Made by a program: the position numbers and the translations under genes. From RDYJ01 sp034931405 (GTDB lineage Bacteria > Cyanobacteriota > Cyanobacteriia > Cyanobacteriales > Nostocaceae): 64,000 nt of DNA. Of the stretch, positions 51,221-59,367 are shown piece after piece. A model generated the notes under the pieces. That model did no database searches, had not been told where the DNA came from, and was given only the letters and a program-made list of their open reading frames with translations. The stretch is from NCBI RefSeq assembly GCF_034931405.1, contig NZ_JAYGHA010000030.1, positions 7,079 to 71,078 of the forward strand, read 5' to 3'. Numbering within the stretch: position 1 is the stretch's first letter; each line of letters opens with the position of its first letter.

Positions 51221-51823
51221 ATGGCGGTTTTTTCTATGAAAGTTCCACTTTTAGAACAGGAAGAAGAAAAACTGGTAACTGTACCTGGTGTTTCTTGGCA
51301 ACAGTTTAAAACTATTGAGGTGCAGTTACAAGAAAATCATGCTGTAAAATTAGCATATTTAGCAGGGGTGCTGGAAATTATGTCTCCTATTGGTGATAAA
51401 CATGAATATGTGAAAAAAACCCTTTCTTATTTATTAGAAGCGTACATGAGACATAAAGGGATTCGGTTTTATGGTAGGGGTGGTTTCACTTTAGAAGAAT
51501 CTGGTTATGCTTCAGGAACACCGGATGAGTCTTATTGTATTGGTACTAATAAAGAAGTTCCTGATATTGTGATTGAAATTATTGTTAGTAGTGGCACAAT
51601 TAACAGAACTGAATTATATAAACCTAAGCGAGTTCCAGAAGTTTGGTTTTGGAGGAATAATAAAATCCAAATTTTTAGTTTAAATGCTGTTTTTGAATAT
51701 GAGGAAGTAAATCGTAGTCGCTTTTTACCAGATTTGGATAAGGAGTTATTGTTGCAGTTTTTAGCAATTCCTGATCAATATGATGCTGTATCTCAATTTA
51801 TTGAGTTTATTGGTGATAAATAA
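51221..51823 (+). CDS. Uma2 (DUF820) family nuclease-like protein
   Basis: 200 residues (ATG 51236 is an alternative start). The Uma2 core is HAVKLAYLAGVLEIMSPIGD, YASGTPDESYCIG (Asp-Glu), VPDIVIEIIVSSGTINRTE (Glu) and LYKPKRVPEVWFWRNN. It belongs to a different subgroup from the Uma2 genes at 32-33.6 kb. It lies between the two copies of the Phd-like/HNH cassette and directly before a MITE-like element, so it was probably acquired with that rearrangement. Confidence 0.85.
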   Translation: MAVFSMKVPLLEQEEEKLVTVPGVSWQQFKTIEVQLQENHAVKLAYLAGVLEIMSPIGDKHEYVKKTLSYLLEAYMRHKGIRFYGRGGFTLEESGYASGTPDESYCIGTNKEVPDIVIEIIVSSGTINRTELYKPKRVPEVWFWRNNKIQIFSLNAVFEYEEVNRSRFLPDLDKELLLQFLAIPDQYDAVSQFIEFIGDK

Positions 51824-51840
51824 AAAAATACACTAGAATA

Positions 51841-52007
51841 AGAGGATGTTTGAAAAGCGAATATAATTCTCTACTACACAGGCAAAGTCCACCTCCGTGG
51901 ACTAATGAAAAAGTGGTCTTTTTAACCCGCGCAGGCGGGTTTAGTTTGTATAACCGCGACTTCTAGTCGCCAGGACTGTAATAAATTAGACTTTTCAAAC
52001 AACCTCT
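51841..52007. mobile_element. MITE-like element with 17-bp inverted ends
   Basis: The left end AGAGGATGTTTGAAAAG and the complement of the right end AGAGGTTGTTTGAAAAG match at 16 of 17 positions. The 167-bp interior is non-coding with hairpins (CCACCTCCGTGG, CCCGCGCAGGCGGG, GCGACTTCTAGTCGC). No transposase is encoded, so mobilisation would need a full-length element elsewhere. Related ends are found near 7000, 38705, 40650 and 42010. Confidence 0.75.
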
Positions 52008-52050
52008 AAGTTATGATGCACAATATTTTTTTAAACTTACATCTAAAACC

Positions 52051-52392
52051 ATGTCTGAATCAGTGCAGTATATAACTAATACCCAGGGAGAAAAAGTTGG
52101 TGTATTGTTAAATCTGGAAACTTACCAGCAGCTAACCAATTTATCAGCAGATACTGAATTATTGATTGGTTTAAGTTTGGATGAGTTGCAAGCTTTGGCA
52201 GAAACTTCTTTGTCTCTTAAAAGTCAGATTGAGTTAGATAAGTTATTAATGAAAAATGTTGATAATCAGTTGTCAAATGAAGAAAGTGAAACTCTAGATA
52301 GATTAATATCACAGATTGATCAATTGAATATTCTGAAAACCAGAGCTAGATATACTTTAAACCAACTTCAAGAAAAACATAAAGTAGCGTGA
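52051..52392 (+). CDS. Phd/YefM-like antitoxin-like protein, copy 2
   Basis: 113 residues, differing from copy 1 at only a handful of positions (for example LDKLLMKNVDNQ against LDELLMKNAENQ). The N-terminal ITNTQGEKVGVLLNLETYQQL segment is Phd/YefM-like; the C-terminal half is helical. The stop overlaps the GTG of the intact HNH gene by four bases, so the two form a translation-coupled pair. A regulator or antitoxin role for the HNH partner is inference. Confidence 0.78.
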   Translation: MSESVQYITNTQGEKVGVLLNLETYQQLTNLSADTELLIGLSLDELQALAETSLSLKSQIELDKLLMKNVDNQLSNEESETLDRLISQIDQLNILKTRARYTLNQLQEKHKVA

Positions 52393-52814
52393 GTGTTTAT
52401 ATTTCTGTTGAATTACAAGAAAAAATTCGTCATTGTTTTTCAGATTGTTGTGCTTACTGTCTTACTGCTGAATATTTAACAGTTACAACTTTTGAATTTG
52501 AGCATATCATTCCTCGGTCGGCTGGTGGTGAAACTGTGTTTGAAAATCTCTGTTTAGCTTGTCCATCTTGTAATCGTTATAAAGCAACTCGTCAAACAGC
52601 AATTGATCCCAATACTCAGGAAGAGGTTAAACTATTTCATCCACAACAGCAAGCATGGATAGAGCATTTTGCCTGGAGTGAAGATGCTACAGAAATTGTA
52701 GGACTTACTGCTGTGGGTAGAAGTACAATTTCTGCTTTAAAAATGAATCGTCCTCAATTAACTCGTGTGCGGAAAATGTGGGTAAAGCTGGGTGAACATC
52801 CACCCAATATTTGA
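52389..52814 (+). CDS. HNH endonuclease
   Basis: 141 residues from GTG. The HNH domain is complete: CCAYC (zinc Cys pair), EFEHIIPRSAGGETVFENLCLACPSCNRYK (beta-beta-alpha-metal core, in parts EHIIPRS, then NLCLAC, then CPSCNRYK). The C-terminal 70 residues (QQQAWIEHFAWSEDATEIVGL and on) are conserved in cyanobacterial HNH proteins. Zinc- and magnesium-dependent DNA cleavage is expected. It is coupled to the Phd-like gene, a pairing present twice here, once broken. Confidence 0.88.
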   Translation: MSVYISVELQEKIRHCFSDCCAYCLTAEYLTVTTFEFEHIIPRSAGGETVFENLCLACPSCNRYKATRQTAIDPNTQEEVKLFHPQQQAWIEHFAWSEDATEIVGLTAVGRSTISALKMNRPQLTRVRKMWVKLGEHPPNI

Positions 52815-52934
52815 GATTTTATGAACCCTTCCCGTTGGTATTGAATTCTTGTATAACTGGAGTTTCTGAAGGTGAAGTAGCTACTATTCTGAGGTTAAAG
52901 TCAATTATTAATTGATTTTTATCAAGAGTTATAA

Positions 52935-53273
52935 ATGACAAAAGCCAGAGAGTATGTAGCAAAAGTAAATCAAGCAGTTACAGAAATTAACGCGGCTGAA
53001 GAATATTCTCAAGAGGTAAAACGGCGTATTACTGAGTTAAGAGGTGTGTTTGAATCTATTAACACTCATGCTGTTCAAAGTCTAAATGAACTTGAATCTC
53101 AACCTTTTGATTCAAAGAGAGATGCTGAGAAGTTTCGACAAGTAGGAACTCTTATGAAGTCCCTTATAGAAATTCAGCTATATCCTCTTTTCTCCATTGC
53201 CTCGGCAACAATGTCATCAACAATTTCCGGGACATCAGCATATAATCCCATTAATGGGTCTTTGTTTTCCTGA
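52935..53273 (+). CDS. Hypothetical protein, probably truncated
   Basis: 112 residues. Residues 1-80 are a charged helical protein (REYVAKVNQAVTEINAAEEYS, QEVKRRITELRGVFESINTH). From about residue 81 the frame crosses the antitoxin-like gene on the opposite strand (53174-53395) and the residues turn Ser/Thr-rich, as expected for antisense reading. The likely history is a longer gene cut off here by rearrangement. No family recognised. Confidence 0.45.
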   Translation: MTKAREYVAKVNQAVTEINAAEEYSQEVKRRITELRGVFESINTHAVQSLNELESQPFDSKRDAEKFRQVGTLMKSLIEIQLYPLFSIASATMSSTISGTSAYNPINGSLFS

Positions 53274-53395
53274 ATTTCTGCTAAACGCTCAATGACGTGA
53301 GAAATCAATTCTGATAAAGTTGATCGATTGACAATTGCCAGGGTTTTTGCTCGTTCAAAGGTAAGTCTATCTAATTCAAGTTCTATTTTTTCCAT
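53174..53395 (-). CDS. CopG-like ribbon-helix-helix antitoxin-like protein
   Basis: 73 residues: MEKIELELDRLTFERAKTLAIVNRSTLSELISHVIERLAE is a beta strand plus two helices, the ribbon-helix-helix pattern, and the tail DPLMGLYADVPEIVDDIVAEAM is typical of antitoxins that bind PIN toxins (…lGllkdepelldeile…). AGGAGG lies 8-13 bases upstream of the start. No toxin gene follows; the downstream strand carries the truncated hypothetical gene. An orphan antitoxin is likely. Confidence 0.7.
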   Translation of the reverse strand: MEKIELELDRLTFERAKTLAIVNRSTLSELISHVIERLAEIQENKDPLMGLYADVPEIVDDIVAEAMEKRGYS

Positions 53396-53496
53396 GCTGG
53401 CTTAAACCTCCTATATATGTCTATATTGCCTTAACACGACTAAAATATTGCATTAAGGAGCTTCGACTTAAAAAAACGTAATACATAGAATACACA

Positions 53497-53529
53497 AATC
53501 CCCGACTTCATTGAAGAAATCAGGGATCT
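53497..53529. repeat. Degenerate GATCCCCGACTTCT hairpin
   Basis: AATCCCCGACTTCATTGAAG and AAATCAGGGATCT match the family with several changes in the stem. It lies upstream of the antitoxin and 15 bases before the tRNA 3' end. Confidence 0.7.
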
Positions 53530-53543
53530 GTATAGTTAAAAAA

Positions 53544-53630
53544 CGGAGAGGGAGGGATTCGAACCCTCGTATACATTTCTGCATAACAGACTTTCCAGGT
53601 CTGCGCCTTCAACCACTCGGCCACCTCTCC
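53544..53630 (-). tRNA. tRNA-Ser (GGA anticodon)
   Basis: On the minus strand the acceptor arms GGAGAGG / CCTCTCC pair with discriminator G. The anticodon stem CAGAC/GTCTG encloses CTGGAAA, giving anticodon GGA. A long variable arm (about 19 bases, TTATGCAGAAATGTATACG) and T-loop GGTTCGAATCC are present. It reads UCC and UCU codons. The CCA end is not encoded. Confidence 0.96.
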
Positions 53631-53736
53631 AGGTGCCATGAATTCCAATAATAAAACGAAACTGCAAAAAATGCAAATATTTCACAAGATATTTTTACAA
53701 TGAATAAAAATCCCAAATTCCCAAGCAAAAATCAAG

Positions 53737-54105
53737 ATGGTTCAGACCCACACAATCAGAGTTCACAACCGCCAAACAGGCGTATCACACACCCTGCAAG
53801 TGCCAGAAGACCGTTATATCCTGCACACAGCGGAACATAATGGCATAGAACTACCGTTTTCTTGCCGAAATGGGGCTTGTACAGCTTGCGCTGTCAGGGT
53901 GCTGTCAGGAGACATTTACCAACCGGAAGCCATTGGACTATCCCCAGATTTACGCCGTCAAGGTTACGCTTTGTTGTGTGTGAGTTACGCCCGTTCTGAC
54001 TTAGAAGTAGAAACACAGGACGAAGATGAAGTTTATGAACTTCAGTTTGGGCGCTTTTTTGGTAAGGGCAAAGTTAAAGCGGGTTTACCCTTAGATGAAG
54101 ATTAG
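53737..54105 (+). CDS. Plant-type [2Fe-2S] ferredoxin
   Basis: 122 residues. The cluster loop CRNGACTACAVRVLSG gives Cys-x4-Cys-x2-Cys, and ALLCVSYARSD the fourth Cys. N-terminal HTIRVHNRQTGVSHTLQVPEDRYILHTAEHNG matches the family. It is longer than photosynthetic PetF (about 99 residues) by a C-terminal basic/acidic tail of 20 residues, and it is not FdxH-like at the lysine-rich loop. Electron partner unknown. First of a run of plus-strand genes. Confidence 0.92.
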   Translation: MVQTHTIRVHNRQTGVSHTLQVPEDRYILHTAEHNGIELPFSCRNGACTACAVRVLSGDIYQPEAIGLSPDLRRQGYALLCVSYARSDLEVETQDEDEVYELQFGRFFGKGKVKAGLPLDED

Positions 54106-54114
54106 AGGACAAAA

Positions 54115-54708
54115 ATGAAGATTGTACCAGGGTGCAGATACTTACAGGGTAAAATCGCCGCTTTAGTACCCGCTCTGGGCATCTTGGCGCAAAAAATAAC
54201 AATCCTTTCCTGTTTGTTGTTTTTGGTCAGTTGTCAAGCCAAAAATCAGCCGCTAAACATGACTGCTGAGGTGCAGGTAGCGCGGGTTGTCAGCGGACAA
54301 ACTTTGGAAGTGCTGGGAATGGGAGAACAACCAAATTTAATTTCCCAAGTCCGCTTAATTGGTTTAGATGCACCAGATTTGCGTCAGCGTCCTTGGGGAG
54401 ATAATGGTAAAGAACTGATAGAAAAGTTGATTGGTGATGGTGAAAAATCTGTCAAGTTAGAGTTTGACATGGAAACCAAGGACAAATTTGGACGGACTTT
54501 GGCTTATGTGTGGAAAAATCAGATGTTTTTGAATGAACAAGTCCTCAAACAAGGGTATGCTCTATTTGTAGGGCGATCGCCTAATCACAAATACGATGAA
54601 CGCTTAGAAAATGCCCAACATTGGGCTAGACTCATGGGACAAGGCATCTGGAACCCAGAAAAACCCATGCGTCTAACTCCTGGTGAATTTCGCCGTATGT
54701 ATAGGTGA
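54115..54708 (+). CDS. Thermonuclease-family (SNase) lipoprotein
   Basis: 197 residues. An N-terminal segment (ILSCLLFLVSC) gives a lipobox with Cys near residue 42. The SNase OB-fold follows: VQVARVVSGQTLEVLG, VRLIGLDAPDLRQRPWGDNG (catalytic-position Asp and Arg), KFGRTLAYVW (Arg), and LKQGYALFVGRSPNHKYDERL. Staphylococcal-type nucleases cut DNA and RNA; surface location is expected from the lipobox. It begins nine bases after the ferredoxin gene. The downstream spacer is heptamer repeats. Confidence 0.9.
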   Translation: MKIVPGCRYLQGKIAALVPALGILAQKITILSCLLFLVSCQAKNQPLNMTAEVQVARVVSGQTLEVLGMGEQPNLISQVRLIGLDAPDLRQRPWGDNGKELIEKLIGDGEKSVKLEFDMETKDKFGRTLAYVWKNQMFLNEQVLKQGYALFVGRSPNHKYDERLENAQHWARLMGQGIWNPEKPMRLTPGEFRRMYR

Positions 54709-54753
54709 TTGGGGATTGGTGATTGGGGATTGGGGACTGGGGACTGGGGACTG
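54708..54753. repeat. ATTGGGG/GACTGGG heptamer tandem repeat
   Basis: Tandem GATTGGG and GGACTGG units, the complement of the CCCCAAT class, between the nuclease and inositol-phosphatase genes. Confidence 0.92.
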
Positions 54754-54775
54754 GGAAGAAAATAACTAACAACGA

Positions 54776-55585
54776 ATGACTAACTTACAAATTTTTCTAG
54801 ATATAGCTACTGAAGCTGCCTTAGCTGCTGGTGTAATTTTGCAAGATTATTTAGGTAAAGTAGAAGATGCGATTACCGAAAAAGGCAGACCTGGTGATTT
54901 AGTTACCGCAGCGGATAAAGCTTCGGAAAAGGTAATTTTGGAAATCATCAACCGTCACTTTCCCCAACATTCCATCCTCGCCGAAGAATCAGGAAAACTG
55001 GGAAATCAAGCCAGTGAATACCTTTGGGCGATTGATCCTTTAGATGGTACAACTAACTACGCCCATCAATATCCTTGTTTTGCTGTTTCCATCGGGTTAT
55101 TTATTCAGGGAGTGCCACAAGTTGGTGTAATTTATGACCCTTTCCATAATGAACTATTCCGGGCTGCGGCTGGTTTAGGTGCAACACGCAACCGCCGACC
55201 TATTAAAGTTTCTCAAACTTCTGAATTGAATAAAAGCTTATTGACATCTGGATTTGCCTATGACCGCAGAGAAACATCTGATAATAATTATGCAGAATTT
55301 TGTCATCTTACCCATCTTACCCAAGGTGTAAGACGTGGTGGTTCTGCTTCGCTAGACTTAGCTTATGTTGCTTGTGGCCGTGTTGATGGCTATTGGGAAA
55401 GAGGGATTGCACCTTGGGATGTGGCTGCTGGTATAATTTTAGTCCAAGAAGCTGGCGGTAAAGTCACGGCTTATGATGGTGGTGATTTCCAAATTGATTC
55501 GGGGAGAATCCTGGCTACTAATGGTTATATTCATAACGTTCTTAGTCAGGAGTTACTGCAAGTTCCGCCTTTGTCAGCTTGGTAA
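54776..55585 (+). CDS. Inositol monophosphatase family enzyme (SuhB-like)
   Basis: 269 residues. Mg-dependent phosphatase signatures: HSILAEESG (motif with metal Glu), WAIDPLDGTTNYAHQYP (metal ligands in DPLDGT) and GIAPWDVAAGIILVQEAGG (metal Asp in WD). YDRRETSDNNYAEF and GGSASLDLAYVACGRVDGY are also typical. Substrate could be inositol-1-phosphate or a related sugar phosphate. It starts after a heptamer repeat and is followed by the J-domain gene. Confidence 0.93.
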   Translation: MTNLQIFLDIATEAALAAGVILQDYLGKVEDAITEKGRPGDLVTAADKASEKVILEIINRHFPQHSILAEESGKLGNQASEYLWAIDPLDGTTNYAHQYPCFAVSIGLFIQGVPQVGVIYDPFHNELFRAAAGLGATRNRRPIKVSQTSELNKSLLTSGFAYDRRETSDNNYAEFCHLTHLTQGVRRGGSASLDLAYVACGRVDGYWERGIAPWDVAAGIILVQEAGGKVTAYDGGDFQIDSGRILATNGYIHNVLSQELLQVPPLSAW

Positions 55586-55670
55586 TTCAGAAAAACCGCT
55601 GATAATTGATCAATAAAAATTACGGGCGGGGTAAACTATAAAAATTGGTGCTGGGGTGCAAGATTTATAT

Positions 55671-56600
55671 ATGTCTTTCAAAATAGATGGTGGACTATTC
55701 AAATATGATTTCATAGACTATCACGCAGTTCTCTGTGTTGCTGTTGATGCGGATGCAAAAGAAATACGTAAACGCTATCTTCAAATCGCTCGACGCTTGC
55801 ACCCAGATAGTTCCGCAGTCTCGAAAACTACGGATAAAGATATAGCCAATGAATTATTATCTAAGCTGGTGAATCCCGCTTATGAAAAACTGTCTGTAGA
55901 ACGCAATCGCGCAGAATATACTGTAGTTTTATCCCAAATAGGTAAGCGTTTAGCACAAGAGTCAACAGAGATATCACTGAAAAGTGAAGTCGCAAAGGAA
56001 TTAGTAATTGCTCCCAATGTTGACTTATTGTACAAAAATGCGATCGCTAAAATTGCCGAAACCCAATTTAGTGAGTTAAAGCAAACGCCTGAATTCATTG
56101 CCCAAATTAGTGAATTGAATTTAGTCTACTTGATGCGGCGTGCAGGAAGGTTGATGACAACATCCCCATCTGTTCAGCAACCTGCTGTTAATTCCAGTAA
56201 ACCATCACCCCCATCAGCACCCAGAGAAGATTCACCGGTGGAACAGTACCTGCGTCGCGCTCAAACGTTGATTGAAAATAACCAATTTGCTCCAGCCAAA
56301 GTAGAATTACAGGATGCCTTGAAGCTAGAACCGAAAAATAGTCGTAGCCATAGCTTAATGGCGATGTTATTTTTACGGCAAAATCAGCTAAAAATGGCAA
56401 AAATTCACTTTGACAATGCACTGAAATTAGATCCCAATGACAAATTAGCTTTGGAATGGAAACCCAAAGTTGATAAAGTTTTAGGTAATCAATCCGGTAC
56501 TAATCAGGTGAATAAATCTGCCGATAATGGAGATACACAACCAGATAAGTCTGGAAGTGGTGGTTTGTTTGGTGGTTTGTTTGGTGGGAAGAAAAAATAA
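55671..56600 (+). CDS. J-domain and TPR protein
   Basis: 309 residues from ATG 55671; GTG 55656 is an alternative start. Residues 10-75 form a J domain (YHAVLCVAVDADAKEIRKRYLQIARRLHPDSSA) with the HPD motif that stimulates DnaK ATPase. A helical middle follows; residues 190-265 are two TPR units (AQTLIENNQFAPAKVELQDAL, MLFLRQNQLKMAKIHFDNAL) and the tail is a Gly-rich GLFGGLFGGKKK. It is a DnaK co-chaperone variant, not DnaJ itself. The stop overlaps the hisZ start (TAATG). Confidence 0.88.
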   Translation: MSFKIDGGLFKYDFIDYHAVLCVAVDADAKEIRKRYLQIARRLHPDSSAVSKTTDKDIANELLSKLVNPAYEKLSVERNRAEYTVVLSQIGKRLAQESTEISLKSEVAKELVIAPNVDLLYKNAIAKIAETQFSELKQTPEFIAQISELNLVYLMRRAGRLMTTSPSVQQPAVNSSKPSPPSAPREDSPVEQYLRRAQTLIENNQFAPAKVELQDALKLEPKNSRSHSLMAMLFLRQNQLKMAKIHFDNALKLDPNDKLALEWKPKVDKVLGNQSGTNQVNKSADNGDTQPDKSGSGGLFGGLFGGKKK

Positions 56601-57811
56601 TGGTGTATCAACCAGCAGCGGGAGCTAGGGATTTATTACCCTTAGATGTGGCTCAAAAACGCTGGATTGAAGATAGGTTACAACAAGTTTTTCACCGTTG
56701 GGGATATCACCGGATTATCACCTCAACTTTGGAACGTATGGATACGCTAATGGCAGGTGAAGCAATTCAGCGCCAGATGGTGATTCAGTTGCAAAATGGC
56801 CAGGATGAGGAGTTGGGTTTACGTCCAGAACTGACAGCTTCCATCGCTCGGACTGTAGTTACTCGCATGACTGAAGCAACCTATCCTCAACGCTTGTATT
56901 ACAATGCTAATGTATTTCGCCGCAACTGGGAAAAGCGCCATAATCGCCAGCAAGAGTATTATCAGGCTGGGGTGGAGTTGTTAGGAACTGGTGGATTATT
57001 AGCAAATGCAGAAGTGCTGTTGTTGGTAGCCAATTGTTTAGAAGCTTTGGATTTGCACGGATGGCATTTGATTTTAGGTGAAGCGGGAATTACCAAATCC
57101 CTGCTTGATGTTTTTCCTACTCAGATCAGAAGTCAGGTCAGAAATGCGATCGCTCATTTAGATCGTGTAACTATAGATACTTTACCTCTGAGTGAAGAAC
57201 TGCACCAACGCGCTCGACTCATGCTAGATTTGCGTGGTAATAGTGCTGATGTGCTGCAAAAAGTCAGCAGTTTAGATTTAGATACTGACCAACAAACAGC
57301 GGTAAATAACCTTAAATCCTTGGTAGAGTTATTAGAATCAGAAGGTAAATTTTCTTTAATTCTGGATCTGAGTTTAATTCAAACCATAGATTACTATACA
57401 GGTATTGTATTTGAAGTAGTCAGTGATACCGATGGACAGGCGCAAGTTTTAGGGCGTGGTGGTCGTTATGACCAGCTTTTAGGGTTATATCATCCCCAAC
57501 ATGAGAATATTCCCGGCATTGGCTTTGAATTGAGTATTGATGATTTATACCAAGTTTTGGCATCAAGTCAGCAATTACCGCAAAGTACCCCAGCGACTGA
57601 CTGGTTAGTAGTACCAGAAAACACAAATGCTGATGCTGCTGCCTTTGCTTATGCCCAAAAACTGCGTGATTCTACTCATTTAGTGCGGGTAGAAATGGAT
57701 TTAGGGGGAAGGAATGCAGAAGAGATTCGGAACTATGCACGCGATCGCTCTATTGCTCAAATCGCCTGGATTAAAGCTGATAGTTCACCCACGGTTGAAA
57801 CAGTAGGTTAA
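56600..57811 (+). CDS. hisZ: ATP phosphoribosyltransferase regulatory subunit
   Basis: 403 residues, class II tRNA-synthetase-like. HisZ is a catalytically dead histidyl-tRNA synthetase homologue that activates short-form HisG in the first step of histidine biosynthesis. Motifs: GARDLLPLDVAQKRWIEDRLQ, LRPELTASIARTVVTRM (motif 2 start), LYYNANVFRRNWEKRHNRQQEYYQAG, IDYYTGIVFEVV and GRGGRYDQLLGLYHP. hisG itself is not in the window. Overlap with the J-domain gene suggests shared transcription. Confidence 0.94.
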   Translation: MVYQPAAGARDLLPLDVAQKRWIEDRLQQVFHRWGYHRIITSTLERMDTLMAGEAIQRQMVIQLQNGQDEELGLRPELTASIARTVVTRMTEATYPQRLYYNANVFRRNWEKRHNRQQEYYQAGVELLGTGGLLANAEVLLLVANCLEALDLHGWHLILGEAGITKSLLDVFPTQIRSQVRNAIAHLDRVTIDTLPLSEELHQRARLMLDLRGNSADVLQKVSSLDLDTDQQTAVNNLKSLVELLESEGKFSLILDLSLIQTIDYYTGIVFEVVSDTDGQAQVLGRGGRYDQLLGLYHPQHENIPGIGFELSIDDLYQVLASSQQLPQSTPATDWLVVPENTNADAAAFAYAQKLRDSTHLVRVEMDLGGRNAEEIRNYARDRSIAQIAWIKADSSPTVETVG

Positions 57812-57875
57812 CAGGTAACATTACAAATTGTTACGCTAGAAACTGCTGATTCATTAAAGAGAGGGAATCGAGAAA

Positions 57876-58103
57876 ATGCCACATACAATTGTGACCGAAG
57901 TTTGTGAAGGCGTTGCTGACTGCGTAGCAGCTTGTCCTGTAGCTTGCATTCATGACGGTCCTGGTAAAAACGTCAAAGGTACAGATTGGTACTGGATTGA
58001 CTTTGCTACCTGCATCGACTGTGGCATCTGTTTACAAGTCTGCCCAGTAGAAGGAGCAATTTTACCAGAAGAACGCCCTGAATTGCAAAAAATAGCAGAT
58101 TAG
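57876..58103 (+). CDS. Bacterial-type two-cluster ferredoxin
   Basis: 75 residues. The cluster motifs VCEGVADCVAACPVACIHDG and CIDCGICLQVCPVEGAI resemble the 7Fe/8Fe ferredoxins, with a TDWYWIDFATC linker between. The first motif has the spaced Cys-x5-Cys-x3-Cys-Pro of the [3Fe-4S] or [4Fe-4S] type. It is a low-potential electron carrier; the partner is unknown. GAGAGGG lies upstream of the ATG. Heptamer repeats follow. Confidence 0.92.
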   Translation: MPHTIVTEVCEGVADCVAACPVACIHDGPGKNVKGTDWYWIDFATCIDCGICLQVCPVEGAILPEERPELQKIAD

Positions 58104-58131
58104 GTGACAGGTGACAGGTGACAGGTGACAG
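58104..58131. repeat. GGTGACA tandem repeat
   Basis: Four GGTGACA units immediately after the ferredoxin stop. Confidence 0.9.
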
Positions 58132-58154
58132 AGTAAATAACAGCCAATTACTCA

Positions 58155-58579
58155 TTTCCTATTCCCTGTTTCCTATTCCCTGTTTCCTATTCCCTGTTCC
58201 CTGTTTCCTATTCCCTGTTCCCTGTTTCCTATTCCCTGTTCCCTGTTTCCTATTCCCTGTTCCCTGTTCCCTATTCCCTGTTTCCTATTCCCTGTTTCCT
58301 ATTCCCTGTTTCCTATTCCCTGTTTCCTATTCCCTGTTTCCTATNNNNNNNNNNNNNNNNNNNNNNNNNTTCCCTGTTTCCTATTCCCTATTCCCTGTTT
58401 CCTATTCCCTGTTTCCTATTCCCTGTTTCCTATTCCCTGTTTCCTATTCCCTGTTTCCTATTCCCTGTTTCCTATTCCCTGTTTCCTATTCCCTGTTTCC
58501 TGTTCCCTGTTCCCTATTCCCTGTTTCCTATTCCCTGTTTCCTGTTCCCTGTTCCCTGTTCCCTGTTCCCTGTTCCCTA
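58155..58579. repeat. Large TTCCCTG/TTTCCTA heptamer array with assembly gap
   Basis: More than 50 heptamer units, mostly an alternation of TTCCCTG and TTTCCTA (14-bp period), with TTCCCTA and pure TTCCCTG runs at the edges. It has 25 Ns (58345-58369), so its true length is unknown. All units are free of stops in the frame of the following ABC gene, which makes a false N-terminal extension. Confidence 0.97.
58345..58369. other. Assembly gap (25 Ns)
   Basis: A run of Ns inside the heptamer array. It is probably where the assembler failed on near-identical units, so the length is arbitrary. Confidence 0.99.
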
Positions 58580-58585
58580 TATATT

Positions 58586-59314
58586 ATGACTAATAACTAT
58601 TTATTAGAAGTTGAAAATGTCTATGCGGGATATATTAAAGATGTAGATATCTTGCAAGGTATAAATTTCCGAGTTGAAGTAGGAGAATTAGTGACTGTAA
58701 TTGGTCCTAACGGTGCAGGTAAATCTACTTTAGCAAAAACAATTTTTGGACTTTTGACACCCCACACAGGTACTATTACTTTTAAAGGGGAAAATATTAC
58801 GGGTTTAAAATCAAATCAAATCGTGCAGAGGGGAATGTGTTATGTTCCCCAAATCGCTAATGTTTTTCCATCTTTAACAATAGAAGAAAATTTAGAAATG
58901 GGGGCGTTTGTGCGGAATATTCCCCTCAAACCCTTGAAAGATAAAATATTTACCATGTTTCCTAGATTGAGCGATCGCCGTCGTCAACGTGCTGGTACAC
59001 TATCTGGAGGGGAACGTCAAATGTTAGCGATGGGAAAAGCTTTGATGTTAGAACCCAGTTTATTACTTCTAGATGAACCTTCAGCGGCTTTATCTCCCAT
59101 TTTGGTAACGCAGGTATTTGAGCAAATTAAACAAATTAATCAATCGGGTACTGCTATTGTTTTAGTAGAACAAAATGCCCGTAAAGCTTTGGAAATGGCA
59201 CATCGTGGTTGTGTATTAGAATCAGGAAGGGATGCTATAACTGGTCCGGGCTTGGAATTGTTACATGATCCCAAGGTGGGAGAATTATATTTAGGTGCAA
59301 GTAAGGGACATTAG
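58586..59314 (+). CDS. LivF/UrtE-type ABC transporter ATPase
   Basis: 242 residues from ATG 58586; everything upstream in frame is repeat. It has GPNGAGKSTLAKTI (Walker A), VPQIANVFPSLT (Q loop), TLSGGERQMLAMGKALM (signature), LLLLDEPSAAL (Walker B) and VLVEQNARKAL (switch region with the EQN form found in LivF/UrtE). The family is the second ATPase of branched-chain amino acid or urea uptake systems. No permease or binding protein is adjacent, so it is detached from its system, as NatE is in some Nostocales. Confidence 0.92.
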   Translation: MTNNYLLEVENVYAGYIKDVDILQGINFRVEVGELVTVIGPNGAGKSTLAKTIFGLLTPHTGTITFKGENITGLKSNQIVQRGMCYVPQIANVFPSLTIEENLEMGAFVRNIPLKPLKDKIFTMFPRLSDRRRQRAGTLSGGERQMLAMGKALMLEPSLLLLDEPSAALSPILVTQVFEQIKQINQSGTAIVLVEQNARKALEMAHRGCVLESGRDAITGPGLELLHDPKVGELYLGASKGH

Positions 59315-59367
59315 AAATAAGTGAAAATAATCAACTACACTGTTAAAGTCTTAATTTGGGGGCAATC

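Noticed and set aside
58118..58585. Long N-terminal extension of the ABC ATPase
   Set aside because: It translates the TTCCCTG/TTTCCTA array and assembly-gap Ns; the protein family starts at ATG 58586.
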